Of a DNA stretch of 64,000 bases, positions 1 to 11,400 are shown piece after piece. Both the position numbers and the translations under genes were made by a program. This DNA is from Neoarius graeffei (Eukaryota > Chordata > Actinopteri > Siluriformes > Ariidae). The notes under the pieces are model-generated. The model was not told where the DNA came from. It saw only the letters and a program-made list of their open reading frames with translations, and made no database searches. The first letter of the stretch is position 1; each line of letters begins with the position of its first letter. The stretch covers positions 85,263,888 through 85,327,887 of the forward strand of contig NC_083571.1 in NCBI RefSeq assembly GCF_027579695.1, read 5' to 3'.

Positions 1-8
1 ATATGGGG

Positions 9-382
9 GCGGCATGGTGGTGTAGTGGTTAGCGCTGTCACCTCACAGCAAGAAGGTCCTGGGTTCGAGCCCCGGGGCCGGCGAGGGCCTTTCTGTGTGG
101 AGTTTGCATGTTCTCCCCGTGTCCGCGTGGGTTTCCTCCGGGTACTCTGGTTTCCCCCACAGTCCAAAGACATGCAGGTTAGGTTAACTGGTGACTCTAA
201 ATTGACCGTAGGTGTGAATGTGAGTGTGAATGGTTGTCTGTGTCTATGTGTCAGCCCTGTGATGACCTGGCGACTTGTCCAGGGTGTACCCCGCCTTTCG
301 CCCGTAGTCAGCTGGGATAGGCTCCAGCTTGCCTGCGGCCCTGTAGAACAGGATAAAGCGGCTAGAGATAATGAGATGAGAT
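9..382 (+). mobile_element. tRNA-derived SINE (DANA/V-SINE-like), copy 1
   Basis: The 5' head has pol III box-like motifs (GTGTAGTGGTTAGCGCTG as A box, GGTTCGAGCCC as B box). A conserved body with GAGTTTGCATGTTCTCCCCG and CCACAGTCCAAAGACATG follows, and the tail reads GATAATGAGATGAGAT. The body matches the DANA/V-SINE type known from zebrafish and other fish. The open frame through it is incidental. Confidence 0.85.
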
Positions 383-635
383 ATTGAATATGAATTTAAA
401 TTATTAATGGAACTGTAAATAACTGAATTTTAATGGACATTTTTAAAAAAAACAAGTGATGTTGACAATGAGTAATAAGCAGTCCCCATAAAATGTAGAT
501 ATTATTTTGAATTAATGCAATACACATATTGATTGATACATATTATTCTATATAATAGTGTTTTTATTTCAATAAGTATTAAAATAGGCATCAGGTGTTT
601 TAATGAACTACAGCTCAGATTGCAGGAAATGGGGT
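383..635. other. AT-rich intron sequence, nothing recognised
   Basis: It is AT-rich single-copy-looking intron between a SINE and a hAT-like element. I see no coding or repeat signal. Confidence 0.5.
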
Positions 636-643
636 GTGTAAGG

Positions 644-1425
644 TAGGGTTGCCAACCGTCCCGTATTGGGCGGGACATCCCGTTTTTCGGGTAATTTTAA
701 TTTGTCCCGTCAGGGACAGATCCTGCCCCTCACTCCAATGCTATGGTGTAAATCGCGTTATTGCCGCGAGTCGCGGTCATCTGCGATTTAAAATCATTCA
801 CTGTCAAAGGCTGCCATATCCTGAATTTTTAAGCTATCCTGACAAAATAGGCATCAAATTAAACTAGAGCAGATGGTGCAGGCAGTGGATACAGCCTAAC
901 TGTTCGATAAGGATAGCAGATAGCTTAACCTTCTGAAACAGGATAGACCTCCGCCTATAGAAGGGGAGCTTTTCTGCCTCACTCCTGCCTTTGTGATGTC
1001 TTTCTCTCCTTCTTCTTCTGCTGTGAAGCATTGCAGAAGGTTCTTAGGGTTTTCAAATGGACAATTAAGCAAATATCAGGGTTTTAAAGCTACAGCAAAT
1101 ACTTTTTCAGGTTATGACATTGCCTTCATAAATATGGCCTGACGAATTATTTGGCCAAAGTTTAAAAGAGAAAAATGAGACAATAATATTAGAATTGTTT
1201 ATTTTGCATTAAGTTACTTAAAAATATCCATTAATTGGTCTATTAATTTTTAAAAGCTCTATTTTAGAAATGAATTTGTAGTGGCCTACATTTGAAACCA
1301 TCACCTAAAGGCGATTCGGTAACTATTTTGGGGCGCTGGGGTGCGCGTACAGGGCCTGTACCGGTACTTGTCCGCATCCGGAACAAAGTGTCCCTCGTTT
1401 GGATATGAGAAAGTTGGCAACCCTA
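644..1425. mobile_element. Non-autonomous hAT-type element with 8-bp TSD
   Basis: The ends are TAGGGTTGCCAAC and GTTGGCAACCCTA, a perfect 13-bp inverted repeat. Both sides carry the same 8 bp GTGTAAGG (636-643 and 1426-1433), the length expected for hAT transposons. The 782-bp interior has no transposase that I can recognise. It lies in the intron upstream of the SUCO microexon. Confidence 0.85.
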
Positions 1426-1433
1426 GTGTAAGG

Positions 1434-1881
1434 TCTCATTTTGGGGAAAAAAAATTCCCGGGGCTGTCCCCCGTTATTACAGATTTTCTGCTTTTTTTTT
1501 TTTTTTTTCCATCAGCACCCACTCTCATCCCTGTACTTTAGTCACGAAGCGCTAAAGTCCCCAGCTGTTCCTTTGTGAGTCTTTCAGCAAGTGCACGCGA
1601 TCAAAACAACTACGAATAATAAAGTCCATGTGCATGAAAATTCTTAGCCAGCCATACAGTTACAATGCGCCATGATCACTTCTCCGTCGTCTTTAACTAA
1701 GATCCAGGTCTTTAAAGGGGTTTCTGATGATCTTTGTGAATGATTTGCCTGAGAGATAAGAGCCAACACAAGTGAGAATCAAGCGAACTGTTTGTTTACA
1801 CTTCAACTTGCAGCGCTTCGTTGTAAAGATGTGAACATAAAGCTTAAAAAAAAACAAACTAGGGCAAAAACAATACAGGAT
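1434..1881. other. Intron sequence, no clear feature
   Basis: It contains a poly(T) run near 1492-1508. It may include the left part of the degenerate element whose coding remnant lies at 1882-2100, but I could not find its ends. Confidence 0.4.
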
Positions 1882-2100
1882 TCATTCGGCAGCGACTTGA
1901 TAGCGAGGTCCTTTACCCAGCCACATACAAAAAAGTTGTAAGCCTGCATACTCTTCCACACTCATCTGTTTTGCGGTGTAGAAGGACGTCTGCAACACCA
2001 GATAGTTCGTGATGTCGAGGAACTCGACTGAAGGGTAGTTTTCGAGATCGTATGACAAATCCTTCTTTCCCAGACTGTAGGGGTCGATTCCATTGCACAT
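1882..2100 (-). pseudogene. Remnant of a transposon-type protein (SWIM/YqaJ-like N-terminal region)
   Basis: The 72-codon frame reads MCNGIDPYSLGKKDLSYDL, then SVEFLDITNYLVLQTSFYT. The pattern P-S-V-x3-D-I-x2-Y-L-x4-S-x-Y-T resembles the open frame at 12279-12581 ([20 protein letters not shown]). I recall fish proteins with this region followed by a SWIM zinc finger and a YqaJ-type nuclease, found near THAP-domain transposons. No SWIM or nuclease part is present here. Family identity is inference from memory. Confidence 0.4.
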
Positions 2101-2419
2101 AGCGATCTTCTGAACATATCTAAAGCGAGCAGTGGCTTCTAGATTACGAGCGTACTCTGTTATCGCTAGTTTGCACTACGGCAGCCGTTTTGGTTTGCTA
2201 CACCACCGGCTGTTTTACCGGAAGTGAAATCGCTAAGAAAAGTCACGTGACTGAAACCCAAGAATGTGACTCTGCTCTGAGAGGAGCTCGTATTCTTGTA
2301 TGAAAGCTCTCCTTAAATGTACACAAAAGAACTTGCTTGTAGCATGAATCCAGTCTCTTTTACTGATTTCTTTTCTTTCTCTCTTCTCCTCCCCCTCCCC
2401 TCCCCTCGCCTTGCATCAG

Positions 2420-2440
2420 ATGTTCATCAAGTACATAAAG
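2420..2440 (+). CDS. suco: SUCO microexon (21 nt, 7 codons)
   Basis: The exon is ATG TTC ATC AAG TAC ATA AAG (MFIKYIK), phase 0 at both ends. It follows a long pyrimidine tract at about 2357-2418 ending in cag and is followed by gttagc. The peptide matches the beta-strand just before VELLSHFG in SUCO. The first Met is internal and not a start codon. The exon before it, which should end in YVK in the family, is not visible in 1-2419 and should lie upstream of the window. Confidence 0.85.
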
Positions 2441-5400
2441 GTTAGCATTCTCCTGTCTTAGATGTTTTGAATGCACAATAATGGGAGCTTTGGTGGCAGG
2501 GCCTGAGGAGAGTAAAGCATGGCAGTGGTACACTTTTTCCAACACGCACTTCTATTTGTTTGATTTTTATCAACGGCACAGAAATGCACATGCTTTGCAC
2601 ATAATCTGGCTGGTTTTGGCTAGGATTAGGGAAGTGAGAATGTGTACACATTGTGTGGATTCTTGTTTTCTAATTTTTTTTTTTTTTTAATTCTCTTACT
2701 CTGTGTAGGTTGAGCTGCTGTCCCATTTCGGCTCTGAACATTTTTGCCCCCTTAGTCTAATCAGGTAAGATCGATCAAACTGTCTCTATATAATATCTAT
2801 CCATCACAGTGGTAGTAGTTATGTTGTGTCACTGTGACTGTATTTTCTGTGAGGTACACGTTTAAAACGGGCAAACTGTGTTTTCCAGGTTCAGGGGTTT
2901 CTTTTCGTGTTAGTGTAAAAAGTCTGTGGCATTTGCCTTGGCAGTGTAAGTAATGTGTGTTCAACGCCTGTAAAGGGGCTCAGCTTGTGGCAGAGCAATA
3001 GAGAAACACCTCTTTCTATAAGGCCGTTTCTTTATACGCTGTGAGAGAACAGCTACTTTTATTTATTACACGTACACTTAAGGCCAATTTATGCTGACAA
3101 CCCAGTCCTCGCAGATGGCGTCGCAGACAGTGTCTGCGTAGCCCCCCCACCTTCGCAGACGCTCTGCGCGCACCTCCCAAAAATTGTGACCACCGCAGAA
3201 GCCTCGCAGACAGCGCCGCCGACAAGAGGGCTCTGATTGGTCCACTCTACATCCGCTGTACACGCACTTCCGCTTCCCTACTTTCCCGGTTTGGTTTGTT
3301 TTTTCACGACCGGCATTTTTAAAAACACGAGCGAAGATGGAGCAGCATGAAGAGCGGTTGATTGAGGAAGTACGGACATCTATACGACTCCAGTTCTAGT
3401 CATTATAAAAAAAAAAAGTTCTAGTCATTATAAGTAACCGGAGGATAAACACTCCACTAACCACACCCACCAACTACTCCTAGCGACTTCGCGCCCCCTT
3501 GCGTTGTGCCGGTGAATAACATCGCGCACGCCTATACTCCCCACTCAACAATAAATTACAACTGTCTGCGAAAAGCTATCTGCGAAAGCCTTGTCGCAAG
3601 AGCATGCAGAGGCCTTTAAGCACCGTGAAATTCCTCTCTGCATTCAAAGTGCATATCACGGGTAAATTCAGGAGCGAGGTCAGTGTAATTCTCCTATTTT
3701 ATATTAAACTTTGGTCAAATATCTGTCACATTCTGTGCGATATTTTTACCTTGAAGGGCGGCACGGTGGTGTAGTGGTTAGCGCTGTCGCCTCACAGCAA
3801 GAAGGTCCTGGGTTCGAGCCCCGTGGCCGGCGAGGGCCTTTCTGTGTGGAGTTTGCATGTTCTCCCCGTGTCCGCGTGGGTTTCCTCCGGGTGCTCCGGT
3901 TTCCCCCACAGTCCAAAGACATGCAGGTTAGGTTAACTGGTGACTCTAAATTGACCGTAGGTGTGAATGTGAGTGTGAATGGTTGTCTGTGTCTATGTGT
4001 CAGCCCTGTGATGACCTGGCGACTTGTCCAGGGTGTACCCCGCCTTTCGCCCGTAGTCAGCTGGGATAGGCTCCAGCTTGCCTGCGACCCTGTAGAAGGA
4101 TAAAGCGGCTAGAGATAATGAGATGAGATTTTTACCTTGAGCAATACCAGAAAAATTCAGTGGAAATCAAGCCATTTGAGGCAAATTGGTCCGCCTCTGA
4201 AACTTGCCGTTTGGATTTCTGGCAAACACTGATTTTCTTGACGTCGCGTGCGGGATGCCTTCCTCTGAATCCTACGTCAGCGCTGGTTTGTTTATGAGAA
4301 AACGACCTGGTGGGTTTCTGCAAATTTCTTCAACGTTATCGCGTAATTATTAAAATGGTTAACAGATGTATCGTAGGAGGGGGTAGCAACACCAATCTTG
4401 ATGGGATTAGTACTCATCGTTTCCCAAAAGACCGGACAATGAGAGAGAAATGGGAGCGCTTGGTCTACACAGGCTGTGCACTGAAACCGTGCAAAGCTCG
4501 CGCAGCCTGCTGGCGCTTCCGCAGGTGACGTCACGAATCTGGCTCCAGACTCCCTTGGGATTTTTCCAGACGCGTTTTATTTTTTTCTGCTGTAGACAGA
4601 CGTCCTTGTGGAAAATTACCCTTCTGGATGAGTGTGTAAAGGGACATACTTTCATATTAAAAAAAAAAAAACGAAAGTGGTCCAGAATATGCACTTTAAC
4701 CCATCTGAAACCATGAACACACACCCACCCAGAGCAGTGGGCAGCTATGTTACAGTGCCTGGGGGGTACAGTAGTTGGGGGTCAGGTGCCTTGCTCAAGG
4801 GCGCCCCATGTTAACCTAACCTGCATGTCTTTGGACTGTGGGGGAAACCAGAGGAAACCCACACAAACACGGGGAGAACATGCAAACTCCACACAGAAAG
4901 GCCACCGGGCTTGAACCCAGAACCTTCTTGCTGTAAGGCAACAGTACTAACCACGACACCACCATGACACCAAGAGGGCTGCTTTTAAAAACGTTCTGGA
5001 AGTAAAGCAGCAAGACAAAGCCATGAGCAAAACCTCTACAGCGGCTTGTCTCTGAGTCAGTCCTCTAGTTAGGCACTTGGATGAATCGGAGCTTTTTTTT
5101 TTTTTTTTCTAAATTTGGGGAAAATGTATTAATTCGAGTAAGTTCTTTTTAAAGTAAATACTTTTTCAGCTCCAGATTTTATCCGTATCCACGATGGTAT
5201 TTCTGTGAAAGAAATGTTCTCAGTTTTACCCCAACACGTCCTTACCCATTACTTGACGTTTTTGTATTTTTAAAAAAAAAAGTTTAAATTCTTCCACAGA
5301 AGTGTAGTGATTCAGCAGAGGTAAGGACCCTTTACATAAAGGTAATTGTCCTTTTACGAGGGGTGTATGAAAAGTTTTAAGCATCAGAAAAACTAAAAGG

Positions 5401-8400
5401 GATGAGGGATTTTTGATGACTTATTTTTCAACATAGTCCCCCTCGAGGGCTGAGCACTTGCTCCAACGGTGCTGAAGCGCTTTTATCCCGGTGTAGAAGT
5501 CGTCCTTGGTTTGGGACTCAAGAAACCCCTCGACTGCAGCTATGACGTCATCATCACTGGCAAAATGGCGACCAGCCAAGGCTTTTTTCATTTGGGGGAA
5601 CAGATAGAAGTCGGAGGGGGCCAGGTCTGGCGATTTAAGGTGGATGAGGAACAAGTTCGAATCCACAGTCGTGAATTGTTGCCATGGCAACCAATGAGGT
5701 GTGGGCTGGTGCATTGTCTTGGTGGAAGAGGATTCCTCTTGTGAGCATTCCTGGCCTTTTTTCTTTGATTGCTTCCCGTAGGCGCTTCACTTGTCCAGAA
5801 TAATGCTGTCCAGTCACTGTGTGGCCCTTCTCAAGGTATTCGACCAGTATGACACCCTGGGAATCCCAGAAAGCCGAAGCCATGACCTTGCCAGCTGAAG
5901 GAATGACCTTGGCCTTCTTTGGAGTCAGAGATGACGTGTGCTTCCACTGCTTTGATTGTTCTTTGGTTTCGGGTTGGTAGTAATGAGCCCAGCTTTCATC
6001 CATAGTGATGAATCGAGCAAGGAAATTGTCTGTCTTCATCAGCTTCAAACAGTTCAAGATTGCTCGTGGACACAGTGCACCTGGTGCGTTTCTGTTCAGG
6101 TGTCAAAAGACGCGGGACCCACCTTGCAGAAACCTTTGAGAATCCCAGTTCTTTGGTCAAAATTTTGTCTGCTCGCTCGGTGGATATCCCAAGTCTCTCT
6201 GCTATCTGACGACATGATATCCGACGATCTTGCATGACCATCTGCAGAGCAAGGTCAAGGTTATCCTTGGTTGTTGCAGTTGGCGGTCTTCCTGACCTTG
6301 GGTCATCTTCAACACACTCTGCCACGCTTGAATTCTCTGATCCAACGTGTGACTGTAGCATATGAAGGGGCACTCTCGGCTAATGTTCTCACCATGTCTT
6401 CATGAATTTCTGAGGCAGTCATGCCTTTCAAATGCAGGTACTTAATGACTGCGCGATTTTCTGTTTTCTCCATTTTTCACTAAATCGTTGGCCCTCGCTT
6501 ATTCAAAAATCTGCAGAAAAAGTAAGAAACATGCTAGAATCTCAAAAATTGGCAGGAATACTTACAAAGGTCTGTACTTTCAAAAAATCATAGGTTTGAT
6601 CATGCACCAATGCTGCTTCTACACGATGCTTAAAACTTTTCATACACCCCTCGTAGATCAGAGACGTATATAGAATTTGCCCGAATATTTGAGGTCTGAG
6701 CCTGTGCTAGTGGTGATATGACCTGTCGATCAGTCTGTAGGTTTCTGTTGTAACTGCTTTCCTGTTTATTTAAGAGACGGTACGGGAGTGGTTCTCAGCC
6801 CGTGTGCCGCGAGGCAAAGGGAAGTCTGCTGTGGAATTTCAAGGAGCCCAGGGCGTTTTTTTACAGGCTTGTGAAATAGTAATTTTAAAGACACCAATGA
6901 GACTGCTTCTTAATTAAAAATGTTTGTACTGTAGGTCATCATTTAGTTACAACTTTTACAATTTTTTTTTAAACAAAATGGCCTTTAGTTCCATTCGGAG
7001 TTTGATTTCGAAAATAAATTTAGGTCCGGGGAGGAGGATTATTCTTGACCAGAAAAGGCGGTCACTCTAATTGTTGTTGGTTCCATGTTGCGAGCACAAA
7101 TGCTCATGGGACTGTTAATATTTAAGCTTAGAGTGTTAGCAGCTAAATGGTAATGAACCACCATTAGAGACTCCTGCAGCAACTGATCACCTCCAGCCAG
7201 TATTCGTGATAGACACGCATCATGGAGTAAAATAAACTGGCTTCTCCTAGATTCGTGCAATGCACATTTCATGAGAAGCGGCGATCTCAGTCTCGTGACT
7301 CCTTCCCTGCACGCTTGCCATGTTGGTTCACTACCAATCAACAGGGATGCTAGGAAATGTTACACCATCAATCGATTACTTTTACATTGAGTTGAATGGA
7401 GAGGTTTCTTTCACACCTTCCCCAACCAGCAGAAGAACAGGTAGATGGTCCGTTGACCGCTAATAAAGGGGAAAAAATGCACGAAGTTGGACAAGTTCTT
7501 GCTCCGATGCTTCTTGCATTTTTTTTTTTTTTAATAAATTATACGTTGAACTATGTTTGATAATCGAGTGAAATATGGGTCAAATCTTGTGAATGACGTT
7601 ACAGCCTATCATGTGTGTGTGACAGTCTTCATAATCAATAACCATCGTTAAGTTCGTGTGCACTGATGTTCTGGTTTGACCTTTGACGTTCCTTAGCCCC
7701 AAAAAGGTTGAAAACTTTTGATGTATAGAACAGTCATTATCCCCCACCCAAACAAAGTTTAGCGGAGGGTATAGAAACGGGTTTCGTCCATCCGGTTTTC
7801 GTTTCCGGGCCATGTCTTTAACCTCCTAGGGCTTAGCGGTCACATGCATGGACAGCACTTTTTAGGAATTCGGAACAAGAATCCACATATGTGGACATAC
7901 TTTTTCTCTAAAAGTACATCTTATCAAAAGATGATGCTTAGTTTTTATTCTAATCAGGTTCTAATAAGGGGCGGCACGGTGGTGTAGTGGTTAGCGCTGT
8001 CGCCTCACAGCAAGAAGGTCCGGGTTCGAGCCCCGTGACCGGCGAGGGCCTTTCTGTGCGGAGTTTGCATGTTCTCCCCGTGTCCGCGTGGGTTTCCTCC
8101 AGGTGCTCCGGTTTCCCCCACAGTCCAAAGACTGATTAGATAAAGATTAGATTAGATAAAACTTTATTGATCCCTTTGGGAGGGTTCCCTCAGGGAAATT
8201 AAGAACTCCTGCTTGCATGTTAAAGGAACAGTCCACCGTACTTCCATAATGAAATATGCTCTTATCTGAATTGAGACGAGCTGCTCCGTACCTCTCCGAG
8301 CTTTGCGTGACCTCCCAGGCAGTCAGACACGCTGTCACTCCCGTTAGCAATGTAGCTAGGCTCAGTATGGCCAATGGTATTTTTTGGGGCTGTAGTTAGA

Positions 8401-11400
8401 TGCGACCAAACTCTTCCGCGTTTTTCCTGTTTACATAGGTTTATATGACCAGTGATATGAAACAAGTTCAGTTACACAAATTGAAACGTAGCGATTTTCT
8501 ATGCTATGGAAAGTCTGCACTATAATGACAGGCGTACTAACACCTTCTGCGCGCTTCGACAGCGCATTGATATCTGAGCTCCGTATCAATGCGCTGTCGA
8601 AGCGCGCAGAAGGTGTTAGTACGCCTGTCATTATAGTGCGGACTTTCCATAGCATAGAAAATCGCCACGTTTCAATTTGTGTAACTGAACTTGTTTCATA
8701 TCACTGGTCATATAAACCTATGTAAACAGGAAAAACGCGGAAGAGTTTGGTCGCATCTAACTACAGCCCCAAAAAATACCATTGGCCATGCTGAGCCTAG
8801 CTACATTGCTAACAGGAGTGACAGCGCGTCTGACTGCGTCTTACTGACTGGGAGGTCGCGCAAAGCTCGGAGAGGTACGGAGCAGCTCGTCTCAATTCAG
8901 TTAAGAGCATGTTTCATGATGGAAGTACGGTGGACTGTTCCTTTAAAGTTAAATATATCCATGTTATATAAGTAAAACACACTATGTCTTTGTAAGAAGA
9001 GCAAAAAAGTAAAAGGTGGAAAAAAGAGGTTTAAAGAGCTAAAAACTACCGAGCTACTGGAGAGGAAGCCGTCTCACACAGCGCCCAAACGCTCGAGTGT
9101 GAATGGTTGTCTGTGTCTATGTGTCAGCCCTGTGATGACCTGGCGACTTGTCCAGGGTGTACCCCGCCTTTCGCCCGTAGTCAGCTGGGATAGGCTCCAG
9201 CTTGCCTGCGACCCTGTAGAAGGATAAAGCGGCTAGAGATATGCTTCCATGGAAACAATTTCAGACTTAGTCTCTCAGGTTAGTCTCAGGGGTAGGTTTG
9301 TTCCCGGAGCAGAACTTGAAAACTATAAGTGCTATGGTCTTGAAAGTTGGTATACTGTATGTGTTAAGTCATGTATATGTGCCTTTTGTTACTAAGAAAT
9401 GTGAGAAATTTGAATTTTTAGCTCACATGGACCAAAGGTGTGGTGGGTTTATGCCATGGGCTGCTGAGGACAGTGTAAAGAGGTAGGGTTGGTTTCCTGC
9501 AGCAGAACCTGAAGAAAAATGACAGATAAATAATATCTTGAAACTTGGTATATCGTTGGTATATCGGGTGGGGGGGGGGGGGGATATAGATGACGGCCTT
9601 TTGAAAAGTCCATCTAATTTCATCCTTGTCCATTCTGGCCTTTACTCTTTTTACATTTTTTTTTTGTTTGTTTGTTTGTTTTTGGGGCTTTTTCCCTTCT
9701 CTTTTTGTATCATTCTTAAAAATCTACCAATACAGCAAGGGTTTATTTCTTCTGGTCATTTTCTGCTTCTTAGGGTGTTTGGTACCAGTATGGTGGAGGA
9801 GTATGATGAGATTGCTGACTCTCAGTATCCCTCAGAGAGAGTAGAGTACTTGGATGAGGATTATGGTATGATTTTTCTTTTTTATATACATATTTTGGAT
9901 TTCATAATGAGAAAACAAGCACTGCTTTGTTTCCATATTCTGACATTAGCTACTGTGAGATCATTAGCTAATGTACTCAAGGTGTTCTCTTAACTCCAGA
10001 CCTCCATTTCTTAGATTATCCTCCAGGATACCTTCCATCTGAAGACAAGGCATCAAAGAACCTTCTGGGTTCTGCAACAAGTATGTATGCCAACACTTCC
10101 TGTCATTACTGGGGACCTGAGGGTCTCTCTGGCTTTCAGTACCCTATCATTCACTCACTGATTGACTGACGGTGTTTTCAAGTCTTTGCTTGTTATACAA
10201 CTGTATAAGGCCAGGAACACAACGCTAGGCCAAGCGGGATTATTTTGAGGAATATACAGATGGAAATAGATTTTCACATCTCTTAAGTCCTGTTGTTGGA
10301 GGATATCTGTAATGATTAAGATCGAGTTGTATGGGGTAAGTGAGATGAGTGTATTCACGATGGTTTTCACTAAAGTCCATACCTACTACATACATCACTT
10401 TTTAATACACGTTATTTACCAGCTGGGAGGGCCGTATCATGAAATACCGTGACCAAGGTCTTGAAAGTACTGAGCGAGGCCCTCTGGGCCGAGGTCAGTC
10501 TTCAAGGCATAGGTCACGGTATTTCACCATATGGACCGACCTTAAGCTGGTAAATAATATATTTAATTTTTTCTTTACCAAATTCTAACAGAAAACGAGA
10601 GCGCCCAAAGGGAAAACCGAGCTGAGGCGCCATTTTGAATCCTCATTCACGGCTGTAATGCAAATTGCTTCCTCCTCAGTATACAAGTGCACTTCCATGG
10701 CAGGAAAAAAACTACATTTAGCTGCCTATGTAGTCCCCTATTTATACAAAACTGAGTCATTCAGGATTCAGCCATGTTTTTGCTCGGTGTTGGCAACAGT
10801 TATAGGTTTTTAGCCTTCTCCTGAAATGTTTTCTTTTATTTCTTCTTCCTCAGGGTCGTAAAACTCGCTTTCGCTGTGAACACTGTCGTTATCGCTGTCC
10901 ATGCTGTAAAATTAATGCTATTCTCCTGAGAAATGCTGGCAAAAATTTATAGGATTTTTGATCATCATCTAAAAAAAAAAAATGTTGACAAAATTGCTAT
11001 TATGTTTGTTGTGAACAAGCGAGTCGCCAGAGGTCCATAACCAGGGTCCGTATTGTAGGATACGGACCCGCTCGCCAGCCAATCAGAGCGCAGGATTTGA
11101 TGGAAACCGGGCCGCGAAAAAAATAAAAAGGTCAAAATAATAAATTATTATAAGCGCTTGTGGTAGGGTTGCTCTTGATCATTAACGTCATGGATAAATG
11201 CTCACGCTTGATATATTTATTGATGGAGACGTCAAAGCACGCCTTGGATAAGGGAGTGTAGTGAAGACTGTAATGGGTCACATGACTAGGAACTCGATAA
11301 CTTGCCTCAAACCACCTGAAGTGTCTCTCTTCTGGTGAGTCTTATTAAATGTCATCCAGGGTTCTCCACGGATTGAAAATATAGAGGGGTGGGGGTCAAT

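Noticed and set aside
25..387. 120-codon frame near the left edge, repeated at 3711-4103 and elsewhere
   Set aside because: It is a SINE core read in frame, not a conserved gene.
3756..3830. tRNA gene
   Set aside because: The A- and B-box-like motifs belong to SINE heads; no complete cloverleaf tRNA is expected and all copies continue into the SINE body.
8431..8725. Two nearly identical 74-codon proteins on opposite strands
   Set aside because: They are the two arms of a palindromic transposon; coding on both strands is a mirror effect.
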